Assembly (NCBI GenBank): GCA_946902985.2
Contig: OX336399.1
Location: forward strand, 163,476,911 to 163,540,910
Source of the DNA: Meconema thalassinum
Lineage: Eukaryota > Arthropoda > Insecta > Orthoptera > Tettigoniidae
Direction: 5' to 3'
Length of the DNA: 64,000 nt
Shown: piece after piece, positions 34,505 to 46,000 of the stretch
How the letters are laid out: every line of letters begins with the position of its first letter
Position numbering within the stretch: position 1 is the stretch's first letter
Notes under the pieces: model-generated
Databases searched by the model: none
The model's input: the letters and a program-made list of their open reading frames with translations, nothing else
What the model was told of the DNA's origin: nothing
Position numbers and translations under genes: made by a program

Positions 34505-34773
34505 ATATTGATAGAAGAATCATAGGACAATAATTATTAACAAAAAACATCAAATTAATGGACAATGGAGACTTTTACCGAATAATGTAGTAGCCTATAC
34601 CGGGAAAGTGAATCAGTAATTGATGCAATGAGGAAAAGAAGAATTTTTTTGGCCATATGAAAAGGTTAAAGGACACGAGATTTTGAAAAAAAAAAGGATA
34701 TTTTTGAAAAAATAAAGTGAAAAACAACTGGTTCAAGGAAGTACAAACGGATTTAGATGAATTCAACATTACA

Positions 34774-35881
34774 TGATAATTGCTGTTTTAAGGGGCCTAA
34801 CATCAAGGTTATCGGGGTGATAGTGAAATATGAGAATGTAATGCAAACTACCATAACTAAAACCACACTTACATCGAAAACTTACATACTAAAGAAGAAA
34901 TGGAAAACAAAAGGAGAATAAGGCAAATAAAGGATAGGAGGAACAGAAATGCCCTCAACCCTCGAAGAATGAGGATTAAGGGACTTGGAAGGAAGGTAGC
35001 CATATATAATAATATCGTATGGCCTCGGATGCCGGGTGCAAGCTTTGTTATTTGACACCCAAATGGTAGCTTGCATGTCGAATTTCGTTGTTCCTTGAAG
35101 CACTATGAAAGTCAAGGAGGGTAGAAATCTAAGCTCCTTGAACACTATAGTGCTTTCTGGTAGAGAAATGAGGAACTTTGTGTTGGCGAAAACTCCTGAG
35201 ATTAATTTTGCCATTATGAACACGGCCTACTGAATTCAAAAGGGTTATTTGACATGACATCGTATGACATTCGTGTCGTAATTTTTGCCGCCTTTCAAAA
35301 ATCACTTACCATTGCCAGGAGTGAACCTGCAAGCTTGCGGTTTGTAGACCGACACGTTGACCACTCACCCACCGTGGCAAGCTAGCCATGAAAGGCAGAT
35401 ACGAAAGGAAAGAGGAGAGGGTCCGCCCCAGCGACAATGGAAAAAGGGGAGAAACCAGACCCAGCTCAGGAATCCCTCGGGGTCACCTACTCCCGAACCC
35501 ACCAGCCGTGAGCCATTGAGAGTGTAGCACTATCCAGGATGCACCAGAAGTGGTGGTGCTACACAAACCCTGCCTCCTTAAAAGGGCCTTGAGCAGGAGG
35601 CATGAGTTATGAAGAGAGCAGAAGAGGTCTGACCTCTCGAAGAATGAGGGATCAGAAAAGATGAGACAAGGGCCCATTAAGGCGGGAAAGTGAAAGACTC
35701 CCTAGGCCTCGGATACGCTAATACCGTCGTGGTCGGAAAAGAATAAGAGTTGACGAAGGGAGGTCGACAGGAAAGAAGACGGAGGGGAGCCCGGCACAAG
35801 TAATTGGAAGTAATGCCGAACTCAGCTGGGGCCCATTGGTCGCTAACCCACGCCCCACAAGTTGTGAGCCCCTGGGGGATA
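34774..35881 (+). mobile_element. Repeat R, copy 1 (about 0.7 kb without its nested SINE)
   Basis: Matches 54882-55595 (copy 2) through GGGGCCTAACATC-AGGTTAT, ATGCCCTCAACCCTCGAAGA, AATCCCTCGGGGTC, GAAAGACTCCCTAGGCCTCG and GAGCCCGGCACAAGTAA. AACATTACA flanks it (34765-34773 and 35882-35890), a 9-bp duplication. It contains only short ORFs. Class unknown; the duplication length suggests a retroelement or other replicative insertion. Confidence 0.75.
35004..35382 (-). mobile_element. SINE type d, full copy, nested in repeat R
   Basis: On the minus strand: GCCACGGTGGGTGAGTGGTC, B-box CAGGTTCACTCCTGG, a shared body, and an ATT-type tail. TAGCCAT flanks it at 34997-35003 and 35383-35389. Repeat R resumes in register (compare the uninterrupted site near 55120). 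Confidence 0.9.
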
Positions 35882-36363
35882 AACATTACAATGCAGCACA
35901 TTGTAAAACTCTGATCCAACCCGTTGTACTATACAGGGTCAGCGAAAAATAATGTCAGCATTTCAAAAAAGTATAGCAACGAAAGCCTTTATGTTAAACG
36001 TGTAATTCTTTCACTGAACGCCAGCTGGTTAAAGTAAGTTTTGTTTTGGAGGGGACATGACCTTGCTATGCGCACACTAGATGCGCAGTAGCCAAGGTCG
36101 GCCGGGGGCGCGTGCGCCAATGACTGCACCGCTCGTCAAACTGTACATGATTACAAAGCTGTCATTCGATGATTTAATCAGATTAAGGAAACAGGGACTG
36201 TAGAGAAAAATCTAGGCCAGGCCGTCCACCAACATCAGCATTGAACGCACGCTTTCCCAATGGCTGGATTGGTACGTGCAATCATTTCAGGAGTAACTGT
36301 CAAGATGGCGGCAGGAATTTGCTCCCGCAGGTGCTCAAAATCCCGTTTTTTTTCTGCATATAC

Positions 36364-39300
36364 TGAACCCGCTGAGCTATGGTTCATGTGATATTTTTTT
36401 TTTATGACAGAGCATTTATGATGGGATGTTGTACTTTTGAACACACCCAGGAAGCCACGTGAAGCTGAGAGATCACGCGATACTTTGAAGTAGCGGTGAA
36501 TCGCACTTTTGACTTTGGTGTAAACTGCCAATTATTATCTGAGGTCTTATTAATTATTTTTATCTTTCCTACGAGACTCAGAATATTCCATTTCGTCATG
36601 CTGCATTATTAAAACATTTTGGAGAATGTTTATTTTTACTTTAGGTAAGGTAATACCCTTGCAGATACGCAAAAAGGAACGTAAGTAGTCGCTCAACGTT
36701 TTTCGTTTTGACGACCTACTTTCTAAAGACACCCAGTACCGGAGCACTGCGTCTTGAGAATCCGCCTTGTGTAGGCGTGGAATTACATTTGTCCTACGAG
36801 ACGTAGAAGAAAATCCGCTGTTTAGCGTTAAAAGTGATTATAAGGTGCCATCGAGCAAGCAAATACTAATATCCACTGTCGATGAAGTCCAGTGAATTAA
36901 ATAAGAAGCTTGGGAAATAATTATTGGCAAGTATAGTGTATTGCACAACATTGCTGTGACATCACATATTACCCACGCGTATGTGGAGGGCAGATGCCTA
37001 GTGGAAATATACAGGTAATAGTGTTACAATTATCCTGAATAAGTGTGATTATAATTGTATGAGATATTTAAATTGCCAAAGTGGAAATTTCATCTTTGAA
37101 ACGTCGTATAATTCACGGATGCTGCGTGATACAAAAGTAGCGTCACTAGCACGTGCGGCATTATAAAATAGTGTTAGCTCACATGCTAATCCACATCTGC
37201 AAGATTAAGGCTGTGTCGTATTTTATAATTGAAGCCTATAATAGTCACGACGGACATTATAATTTTGGAAGTGAGAGGATGAATAATCACGCAATTTATT
37301 TCGCTACCCACGTGATTGGACTTTTCTTCACCATGGTTGAAGCAGTCACCATGGGCTAATACCATCCCAGTATGGGGGGGTGACGTTTCTACAGGAACCC
37401 GCATGATGGTGGAACTTCCAGAACGATGAACGAGAGGGAAGGAGCCAAAATGCCATTTCCAGGCATATCCACGAAGATGTCGACAGGGACAAATCGAACC
37501 CTGGTCTTTGGGGGAGTCCAGATGGGAATCCTGATGAGGAGGATACCGATCCAGAGAGCCAGAGAGGTTTTTGTACAACCCTTGTTGTGGATTAGAGAGC
37601 TGAGTGAGAGCTCCTCCATTTCGTGAGTTTTTGTCACACCCCTTCTTTGTTCTAGTTTCTGGTGGTATAGTAGTTTTAATGTAGTTTGTGAATCAACCAC
37701 ACTCAGTGTCAGCCATTTTTCTAGGTAGGGATGTAACTAGATTAGTTAGATGTCATTTATTTCAGTTTAGAGTGAGACACCCTTGGGGTCAGACATTTTG
37801 GTCAGCCCTGGTGCAGCTTGGTGAACGTCGTGGAACGTCAATGCCTACCTTTTTGCTGAACCTGATCGTAGTCATTTTGAGGCTATTTTGTTCAACCCTA
37901 CTTGGGGTAATTTTCAAGTCTTTGCTGACTGTAGTTATGGCAATCAGATGCCTTGGTTATTAATTGACTGCATTCTTCGCAGCCACCCTTTGCTACACCC
38001 CTGACTGTCGTTAGAACGGTCGTATCATTTAGGTAGTCGACAGTAACTACCAGTTTGTAAATGCATTATATTTCATTTTGAATAAGCTCAGAAGCTATTC
38101 TTGGTCATGTTTGAACCTAACAACTAGAAGGAATGTTTCGTTGCCTAGCATCGAACGCGGTTCCCAACGTATCATTAAGCAGATCTAGTGTGTGAATCTG
38201 TGCCACATTTATCATATTTTTCTTGTGTCGTGTGAGACACGTTTTTATTTGATGTTCTAGCAACTACTGAGTTGCATTTTTAAAGCAAAGAGCTTCAGTT
38301 ATTGTAAGTTTACTTTCATTTAGACGTCTTTGGTAGAAAGACGGAAGTGTATTACTATACTCAGATTTATAGCGTGCGTTTGATACACGGACTCTGTAGA
38401 GATCCGTAACCTATGGTAGAGTTTTTTATGAACCGGCCAAGTGCAGGTTTTGTATTGATTAAATCGCCGGCCTTGAATAAACTGGTTATGTAACCCAGTG
38501 ACCTAGAGCCCGCCTGCTTCATTGTGAGACAAAACTACTATAGACGAGGACAGAGTACAATTTGTATTCGCTTTTCCTTTCATTGCTATTTTGCTTATGG
38601 AAATCAGTTTCCACTCTTGTATTTGATCACTTGTTTTATGGATCGGTTTTTGTTAGTTTAACGCTCTGTTGCGTGTATTGTCGTATTACAGGAACAGTTA
38701 TGTAAGGTTTTCTATAGGATGGTGAAGTCTACCCTGTTATAGCAGGATGTTATTGTATGCTTTGTCCGGGGATGATCCCGTTGACCAGATGTTATATGGA
38801 AGGTAACTGTTGTACAGGCCTATCCCAGAGTTATTGAACGCGAGCTTAGCGCCGCTGGTAACCCGTGTTATTGTGTGTCCGAGTTGTTATACTCGTTGAT
38901 TATATTCCGACTGTTGAGTCGAGGCTTTTTGGTGGAGAATGATCTCAGTTGGAGACACTCCGTGCCCAGGCTATTGTCAATGTTATTCGCCATAAACCTA
39001 CGATAAACCTATAAACCGACATTCTAATAATAAAATGCATAATTGTTGTAAAACAAGCCTAACTAACGATTCTTTCTATCTAACTTTGTTCTTTGCATTC
39101 TGGAACTGTTGACATAGCCGTGCAGTTGAAGATAATTTCCTTGTGAGGAAATGACTAGGACAGTTGACATTTTTGTAGCGACCTGAAGCATGTGCGAACC
39201 TAGAGTTCGTAGCTTGTGGAGCTCAGGCCATGCGATGTCAGACGTGGTCTCAACTGCGCATTCGTCACCGTAACTATACACATTAGATGACTATGGTTTA

Positions 39301-40084
39301 CAAAGAGTAAACCAAGGTGTAGGCAGGAATTTTTAATAAAACTACTGTGTCTATTTCGTTATTAATTTATGATGTCAAGTGTATTAAACCCTACGTGTTA
39401 CTTTATTGTGTGCTGTTAGCACATAGTTATTAAGCATAATTAAATTGTTTGTTTTTCATGGCTGTACACTTAGCTTTTGGATGTAATTGTTTTCTTTTAC
39501 GGACGTCATCGCCGTAAATTTTGTTAATTGATAGGACTTAGCTAGTTGAATTAATGTTAAATTTAAATGTCGAAATGGTACCATCCTAACCTAGATTTGT
39601 TTTGCTACCCTGTTAAATGTAAATTCAGATATTAGCTTGATCTTGTAACTTGAACTAGGGACTTGCGTCGTACCATATTCCTAGCGTTGCTGTTGTTGCT
39701 TTATCATTGTGAGTTAGATCTTTCGCGAGGGTTTTCAGTAACTTCTCAGGTAGGGGACCTGTTCTTTATCTTTGTTTATTTATTAATTTGCGGACTAGCC
39801 GATTATAACCCTCCGAACTAGGCTAGGGGCTTGTGAATTTTAATAAATTTTCACGGTGTTTTACATGAGTCTGGATGTTTATTTTCTCAGTCTAGTTTTA
39901 AGGTGAACCTTTCCTTAGGCGGTCTATGACCATCGTCACCATGTACCACGATCCCTGTGGACTACGGACTCTCGTGCCGCTTTAGCCTTTATGGAAGGTC
40001 ACCTGATCCTCACGGTACTTTTTATTTGATTTATGTGTCGTTAGTTGAGTCATCGTGGTTGTTGACATCAACTAAACGGTCTCA
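36364..40084 (+). repeat. 5' LTR of the giant-LTR Gypsy element
   Basis: Starts TGAACCCGCTGAGCTATGGT, ends AACTAAACGGTCTCA. It contains several AATAAA-like signals (near 39029, 39335, 39843) and many short open frames, none with a recognised domain. It carries the promoter and processing signals by analogy with other LTRs; I cannot place the R region. Confidence 0.95.
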
Positions 40085-40090
40085 TTAAAA

Positions 40091-40108
40091 TGGCGCCCAA
40101 CGTGGGGC
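40091..40108 (+). promoter_or_regulatory. Primer binding site, tRNA-Lys type
   Basis: TGGCGCCCAACGTGGGGC lies six bases after the LTR. It is complementary to the 3' end of the insect tRNA-Lys(CTT) acceptor plus CCA, as I know that tRNA. Confidence 0.88.
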
Positions 40109-40507
40109 CGACGTTAAAGTGGTGACCCTCAGTACCATGTTATTTTTTTTTGAGGATCCTAATGTTGATTAATGGTAAATTGACAGGACTGGGACGAACT
40201 TAGAAAGTCGTACTGCAGATCAATTGACCGCATGGCATTCATGTTTGATAGAAGTCCATGGGGTGAGGCTTTAGTGTTGGATAAATGAAGGATAGGATTT
40301 TCTTTGATGATGCCTCATCCTAAGTAAATGTAATACTTTGCTTTGCTCACCGTTGTCTTTGTAAATGTAGAAGCACTTAGTTTGCATGCTCCAGCTGTAC
40401 TCGTGATATTTATATAAATGAAGCAAGCTTTATACCACCAAGTAACTAATCATAGCTGTAAGTTCCAGTAGAAATTGATCCCTCACTTTCTCATATATTT
40501 CTTATCT

Positions 40508-43021
40508 ATGGATGAGGAAACTATTCGTCGTGTGTTTGGAGAGATGATGGCAGGTGTGAATGCCAATCTTCAACAGATTACTGCTGACTTAGGTCAGAAT
40601 ACTCAGGCTGTAAATACTGTAAGTGGTCATGTGGACCAGGTTAGACAGGAAGTCAACAATGTAAGTGGTCATGTGGACCAGGTTAGACAGGAAGTCAACA
40701 ATGTCAGTGGTCATGTGGACCAGGTTAGACAGGAAGTCAACAATGTCAGTGGTCATGTGGACCAGGTTAGACAGGAAGTCAACAATGTAAGACAGGACTT
40801 AGAAATTAACACCCACTCTGTAAATAATGTTAGGGCTGATTTAACTCAAGTCAGGGCAGACATGGACACATATAGGATCGAAGCGAGAAATGATCTGACG
40901 ACAGGTTTAGCAGCTGTTAGGGTTGATGTCATACGACACCATCAGGAGGCTAACCAGCGCGTAGATTGCTTAACCGACCAGATGAATAGAGCTAGGGAGG
41001 AGGTGCAAAACCGATTGGAGGAGCACACAGCTCAGATTCAGACAACCTTGAATAAAGTCCAGATAGACATGAGAGCAGATCTGGAACATACCAGGGAAGA
41101 ATTCGGGACTCGACTAGATCACGTCGAGGGATTTATCGGAAATGTGAAGAAGGACATGGCAACCATGAACGTTGGTTTAATCTTGATGAGAGGAGCTGCC
41201 AATGCCGTTAATAACAACGTGAAGACTATCGTTGATGGCATGATGGAGATTAAAGAGGAACTTAACACCAACAGGAGAAACATTTCTGAATTGACGGAAA
41301 CCGTAGCCAGTCTACGTGAGACAGTTGATGTTCATCATGAGGAACACAAAATTGACCTCATGTTATTGAGAGGTGACCTCAACGAACACGAAGCTACCGT
41401 CAAGGCTAAGGTAGCCGAGGTTAGAGACGATGTGGGTAAAACCCAAGAAAATATGTCCAGAGTTGAAGGAGATATCGATTCCTTACAAAAGAGATTTGAG
41501 GAAGTCGCGGTGACCGAGAGGTTAGACCTCAGTTATAACCTTAGGACGGCCATACGCGAGGTAGACACAAACCTCAAGGGAAAGGTTGACAGGATCGAGC
41601 TGCAATTGAACGACTTAGGCAACAAAGTCGCAGCCAGAACCATCCCAGGTCTTGAAGTAATAGAAAGACGCCTGGACAGACTCGAGACGACTCCAAGAGA
41701 GAGACACGTACACCCACAGATGGGAGAATCTCAGGAAACGCCTATATCTCAATCAGGAGGAATGATGCCTACCCATTTCCAACCCAGCGCGCCTATGGAA
41801 TCGCAACCGTCACAATTCACTAATTTAGCGCAAGGTCAGACCTTGAACTTTGACGCTCACCCGTTTCAACCAGCATCTAATCGAATTAGTCATGAGACTA
41901 ACACTCCTACGCAGAGTTACATGCAAAATACTTTTAGACCCGCGAATACGCAGGGAAATGTCACCATAATTCGTTCAAGAGAGGAGCAACCAGCTCGCTT
42001 CTCGGGAACTGGGAGCGGTGTTACTCCAGTGGAATTCCTAGCAAATGTCGAAAGCTACTTACGTGATACTATGGTAACTCCAGAGGGGGAACTAAGAGTT
42101 ATAGAGCGACTGCTTGAGGGACAAGCCGGTACCTGGTTCAGAGCATTCCGATACTCATTTACAGGCTACCAAGACTTTAAGGAAGCGTTATTAAGAACAT
42201 ATTGGTCGAGCGACATCCAGCAGAGTATCCGAGCTGAGATGTACACTCGAAGGTACAGTTCCAATACACCTACTCGTTATGCGAATTACTTCGCAATACA
42301 GCTCGCGAAGCTCCGTTGTCTTCAGCGTCCGTTGTCCGAACAAGATTTGGTGAACACAATTGTTTGGCAGTACCCTGCGGATGTACAACGAGTGTTAATC
42401 GCTGCAGGGGCATCCACTTTCCAGCAGTGTGACCAGATACTGCGAAGGTTGGACGCTAACACAGAACAGTTTCCTACACACCGTCAGCAGAAGGCTGATA
42501 GGCGCGAGGATAGACATATGAATCTGACGACTGTTGATAAAGTGAGCCAGACGCCACAACAAACACAAACCACAGAGGATTCTGGGCGACGTGATAACAA
42601 TTACAGTTATAACAGGAGAGAATGGAACAACACTCCGTATACTCGAAATCAACATGATGACCGGCGAAGTCATTGGGACCGGCGATTCGACCGAAGGACG
42701 GACGACAACCGACGTCATGAAAACAACCGCCGAGGGAATGAAGGAAGAAATCAGCAACACGGACGTATTCGTAGAGACTATCGATATAGTGGGGGTTACG
42801 ACAGAAATCGAGACCCTAGATACCAGCCAGACAGGGATTGGAAAGGAAGATCGCGGGAGAGCCGTGAGTACCTCCAACAATTGAGAGAAATGCAGATCCA
42901 AGAAGAGGGAGAACGCAACCCTACTTCGAGGGAAAATAGACATTCGGCGCAGGAGACGGAACAGAACCAGCCCAGTACTTCTCGCCATGACAGAAAAAAA
43001 AAAACTCCGAAAAATCAATAG
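40508..43021 (+). CDS. gag: Gag polyprotein, giant-LTR Gypsy
   Basis: The 837-aa frame starts at MDEETIRRVF; an upstream in-frame ATG at 40475 gives 11 more hydrophobic residues, less likely. Residues about 35-105 contain four perfect copies of a 14-aa repeat (VSGHVDQVRQEVNN), then a long coiled coil to about 400 (DVIRHHQEAN, EEFGTRLDHVEG, DLNEHEATVKAKV). A retrotransposon-gag/capsid domain lies at about 500-660 (PARFSGTGSGVTPVEFLANV, GTWFRAFRYSFTGYQDFK, EQDLVNTIVWQYP). The tail is Arg/Asn/Asp-rich (RREWNN, HWDRRFDRR) with no CCHC knuckle, so RNA binding is probably by basic residues. The frame is intact. Gag packages element RNA in cytoplasmic particles. Confidence 0.93.
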   Translation: MDEETIRRVFGEMMAGVNANLQQITADLGQNTQAVNTVSGHVDQVRQEVNNVSGHVDQVRQEVNNVSGHVDQVRQEVNNVSGHVDQVRQEVNNVRQDLEINTHSVNNVRADLTQVRADMDTYRIEARNDLTTGLAAVRVDVIRHHQEANQRVDCLTDQMNRAREEVQNRLEEHTAQIQTTLNKVQIDMRADLEHTREEFGTRLDHVEGFIGNVKKDMATMNVGLILMRGAANAVNNNVKTIVDGMMEIKEELNTNRRNISELTETVASLRETVDVHHEEHKIDLMLLRGDLNEHEATVKAKVAEVRDDVGKTQENMSRVEGDIDSLQKRFEEVAVTERLDLSYNLRTAIREVDTNLKGKVDRIELQLNDLGNKVAARTIPGLEVIERRLDRLETTPRERHVHPQMGESQETPISQSGGMMPTHFQPSAPMESQPSQFTNLAQGQTLNFDAHPFQPASNRISHETNTPTQSYMQNTFRPANTQGNVTIIRSREEQPARFSGTGSGVTPVEFLANVESYLRDTMVTPEGELRVIERLLEGQAGTWFRAFRYSFTGYQDFKEALLRTYWSSDIQQSIRAEMYTRRYSSNTPTRYANYFAIQLAKLRCLQRPLSEQDLVNTIVWQYPADVQRVLIAAGASTFQQCDQILRRLDANTEQFPTHRQQKADRREDRHMNLTTVDKVSQTPQQTQTTEDSGRRDNNYSYNRREWNNTPYTRNQHDDRRSHWDRRFDRRTDDNRRHENNRRGNEGRNQQHGRIRRDYRYSGGYDRNRDPRYQPDRDWKGRSRESREYLQQLREMQIQEEGERNPTSRENRHSAQETEQNQPSTSRHDRKKKTPKNQ

Positions 43022-46000
43022 ATTCTTGTTTGGTTGAGCACCGAGTAACTGCCTCTATATTACTCTGGGAGCCAATCCAAGAAGACTTGTTGGACGCACG
43101 ACGAACGACGAACCACAATTATGAATTAACACGTCTACCCAAGATTGTAGCCACCTTGAATGAAGTCAGTGTAGTCATACTCATCGATACTGGAGCGATG
43201 ATTAGTGTAATTTCCGCCGATTGCCATGCCAGACTTAGAGCAAACTCTGAGGTGACGGAGTTGCCCATTTCAGCTATAAGAGTCAGAGGTGTCATACCTG
43301 ACCGCGTTGTAACGTGCAAAATCCAGATTTTGTGTACTGTGAAGATTTCGAGCCACGTGTACTTGCACGAATTTCTCGTAATGAAGGGCCTGCATCATGA
43401 TGCCATTTTAGGCGCAGACTTCATTAGAAAATATGATGGAATCATTGACATTGGACGGAATACGGTAGAGTTCAAGCCGAACGAACCCATTCAGATGAGC
43501 CTAATTGAAGAAGAACCGGAATTCCTATCCGAAGTAGACGTAGTCGAAGCATTAAAGGGCAAGGAAATTGAGGCGACACTAGATGCCGACGAAGAGGCAG
43601 AATCGTTATCAGCACCCACACATGAGGATCTTGACGCAATACTGAACGAATACCGAGATATATTCGACACCACACCTGGTGAGATATTAGACTACGAGTA
43701 TGATCTTGTATTACTGGACGATTCCCCATTCCAGAAAAGGATCTATCCGATTGCCGAGAAACATCTCGAAGGAGCTGCTAAGAAGATCCATGAGATGGAA
43801 GCAGCAGGTACAATCAAGAAATCACCGACTCCTTTCTTGAATCCCATAATACCTGTGGTTAAGGTAGATGGAAGCTTGAGACTTTGTCTTGATGCCAGAG
43901 CCTTGAATGAACGCCTAGCTCCTGAGCACGACAGACCGCCCAAGATTAGGGACATTCTCAGGAAGTTCAAAGGAAAAAGGATATTTTCATCATTAGACTT
44001 GGTTCAGTCTTATTACCATATCAGATTATCTGAGCATACTCAGAAATATACTGGATTCTTGTTTGATCAGACTACTTATGTATTCCAAAAACTACCATTT
44101 GGATTGAAAAATGCTGGAGCCGCATTAATCAGAGCACTTGATGCCAAGCTGACTCATGAAGTGAAGCAGAAAGTAATATGTTGTGTGGATGACATAATCA
44201 TAGCTTCGGGAACAGAAGAAGAGCATTTAAAGACATTGTGCCTTGTTTTTGAGAATCTCCGACAGGCAAATTTTAAGGTCAAGTTTGACAAGTGTCGATT
44301 TTTTCAGGAAGAAGTGAAATTCGTAGGACACATAATCAATGGAGAAGGATATAGACCGAATCCGGCAAAGATTAGAACTGTTGCTGCATTTCCAACACCA
44401 ACCCGTGTGAAGCACGTGAGACAATTCTTAGGAATTCTCCAATTCTTTGCTGCTCATTGTGAGAAGTATTCCGAAACTGTTGCACCACTGCAAGGATTAT
44501 TGAAAAAGAACTGCAGGTGGAACTGGAATGATGAATGCGAGATAGCTTTCAGGAGAGCTAAACAGATGCTTGTGGACTCAATTCAGTTAGAATATCCAGA
44601 TTACTCTCGGAACTTTATTCTAGAAACTGATGCATCTGCCATTGGTATAGGAGCCATTTTACTGCAGGAAGATGATGAGAAGAAACGTCATTACATTGCT
44701 TTCTTAAGCCGACGTTTAAGAGCACATGAATCTCACTACTTCACGACCGAGATAGAAGCACTTGCAATTGTTTACGCACTTGAATACTGGCAGAAACTTC
44801 TGTTAGGTCAGAGGATTATTGTGAGAACCGATCATCATGCGTTGACCTTCATCTTGAGAACAAGACTGGCAAGCGACAGGATCACACGTTGGACGCTGTT
44901 TCTCCAACAGTTCGATTTGGAAATAGTTTATCGACCAGGCAGAGAGAATGTGTTGGCCGACATCCTCAGCCGGAATACTGAAGCTACTGTTAATGCCATA
45001 GACATCGAGGGAGAATGCGAGGAACACCTTCGCCGATTTCGTCATTTACCTGAAGGACAGCGACGTGAGGAGGAACTCAGACATATTATCGGTTTCCTAG
45101 AACGAAGAATGGATCCACAGGATGATCATTATGCAAGGATTGCTGCTGTTGCAGATGATTATTTGATTTATCATCGTGTCTTATACAAGTTTGTAGACGA
45201 GGACCACACTCAACTGCGTGCAGTTATTCCTAGGAGATACCAAGAATCTGTTATTCTTATGGTACATTTATCCATTGGACATGGTGGAACAGACAAAACC
45301 ATTGCAACTATCAAGGAGTCTTTCACATGGAAAGGGTTAGGAGCCACCGTTAGACAGTGTTTACGTGCTTGCGACGCATGCCAGCGGAACAAATACACGT
45401 CACACTTGCTGAAGGAACAACCTAGACCAATACTACCAACTCAACCTAGAGAGTTGTATGCACAGGACCTGTATGGCCCAATACCTAAGGCTCGTCGTGG
45501 GAATCGATACATCGTTGTAACGGTGGATGTGTTCACGAAATATACGATGCTTCATCCAATTCAAAAAGCTACTGCACATCAGATTATTCAGAGGATTAGA
45601 CGTCAAGTGATACCGGAGGCAGGAAAGCCACAATTCTTGTTGACTGATCACGGATCACAGTACACCTCAGCAGAATTTGCCAATGCCATGAATGAGCTTG
45701 AAATAGGTCATGTTTTATCATCTATTCGACATCCAGAGAGCAACCCAGCAGAATGCGTGATGTCTATTATTGCAAAATTCTGTCGATTATATTGTCAAGA
45801 AGAACACTGGCGATGGACTGAAGTCCTTGTTATTATGGCAAAATGTATTAATTCAACAGTACATGAAAGCACTGGTCAAATACCTATGGTCTTGCATTTG
45901 AACCAGATGCCGCTGAGAATATGGGATCGTGTGATTGTAAATCCACCTTGTTTACAACCATCACATGCCAGCAGACTTTTAGCTGCGAGAGAGACTATGG

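Noticed and set aside
37186..37578. 130-aa minus-strand frame in the 5' LTR
   Set aside because: The 3' LTR copy has a stop created by one substitution, there is no recognised domain, and nothing suggests translation; treated as LTR sequence.
42395..43018. 207-aa minus-strand frame opposite the Gag C-terminus
   Set aside because: Antisense shadow of the Arg/Asp-rich Gag tail.
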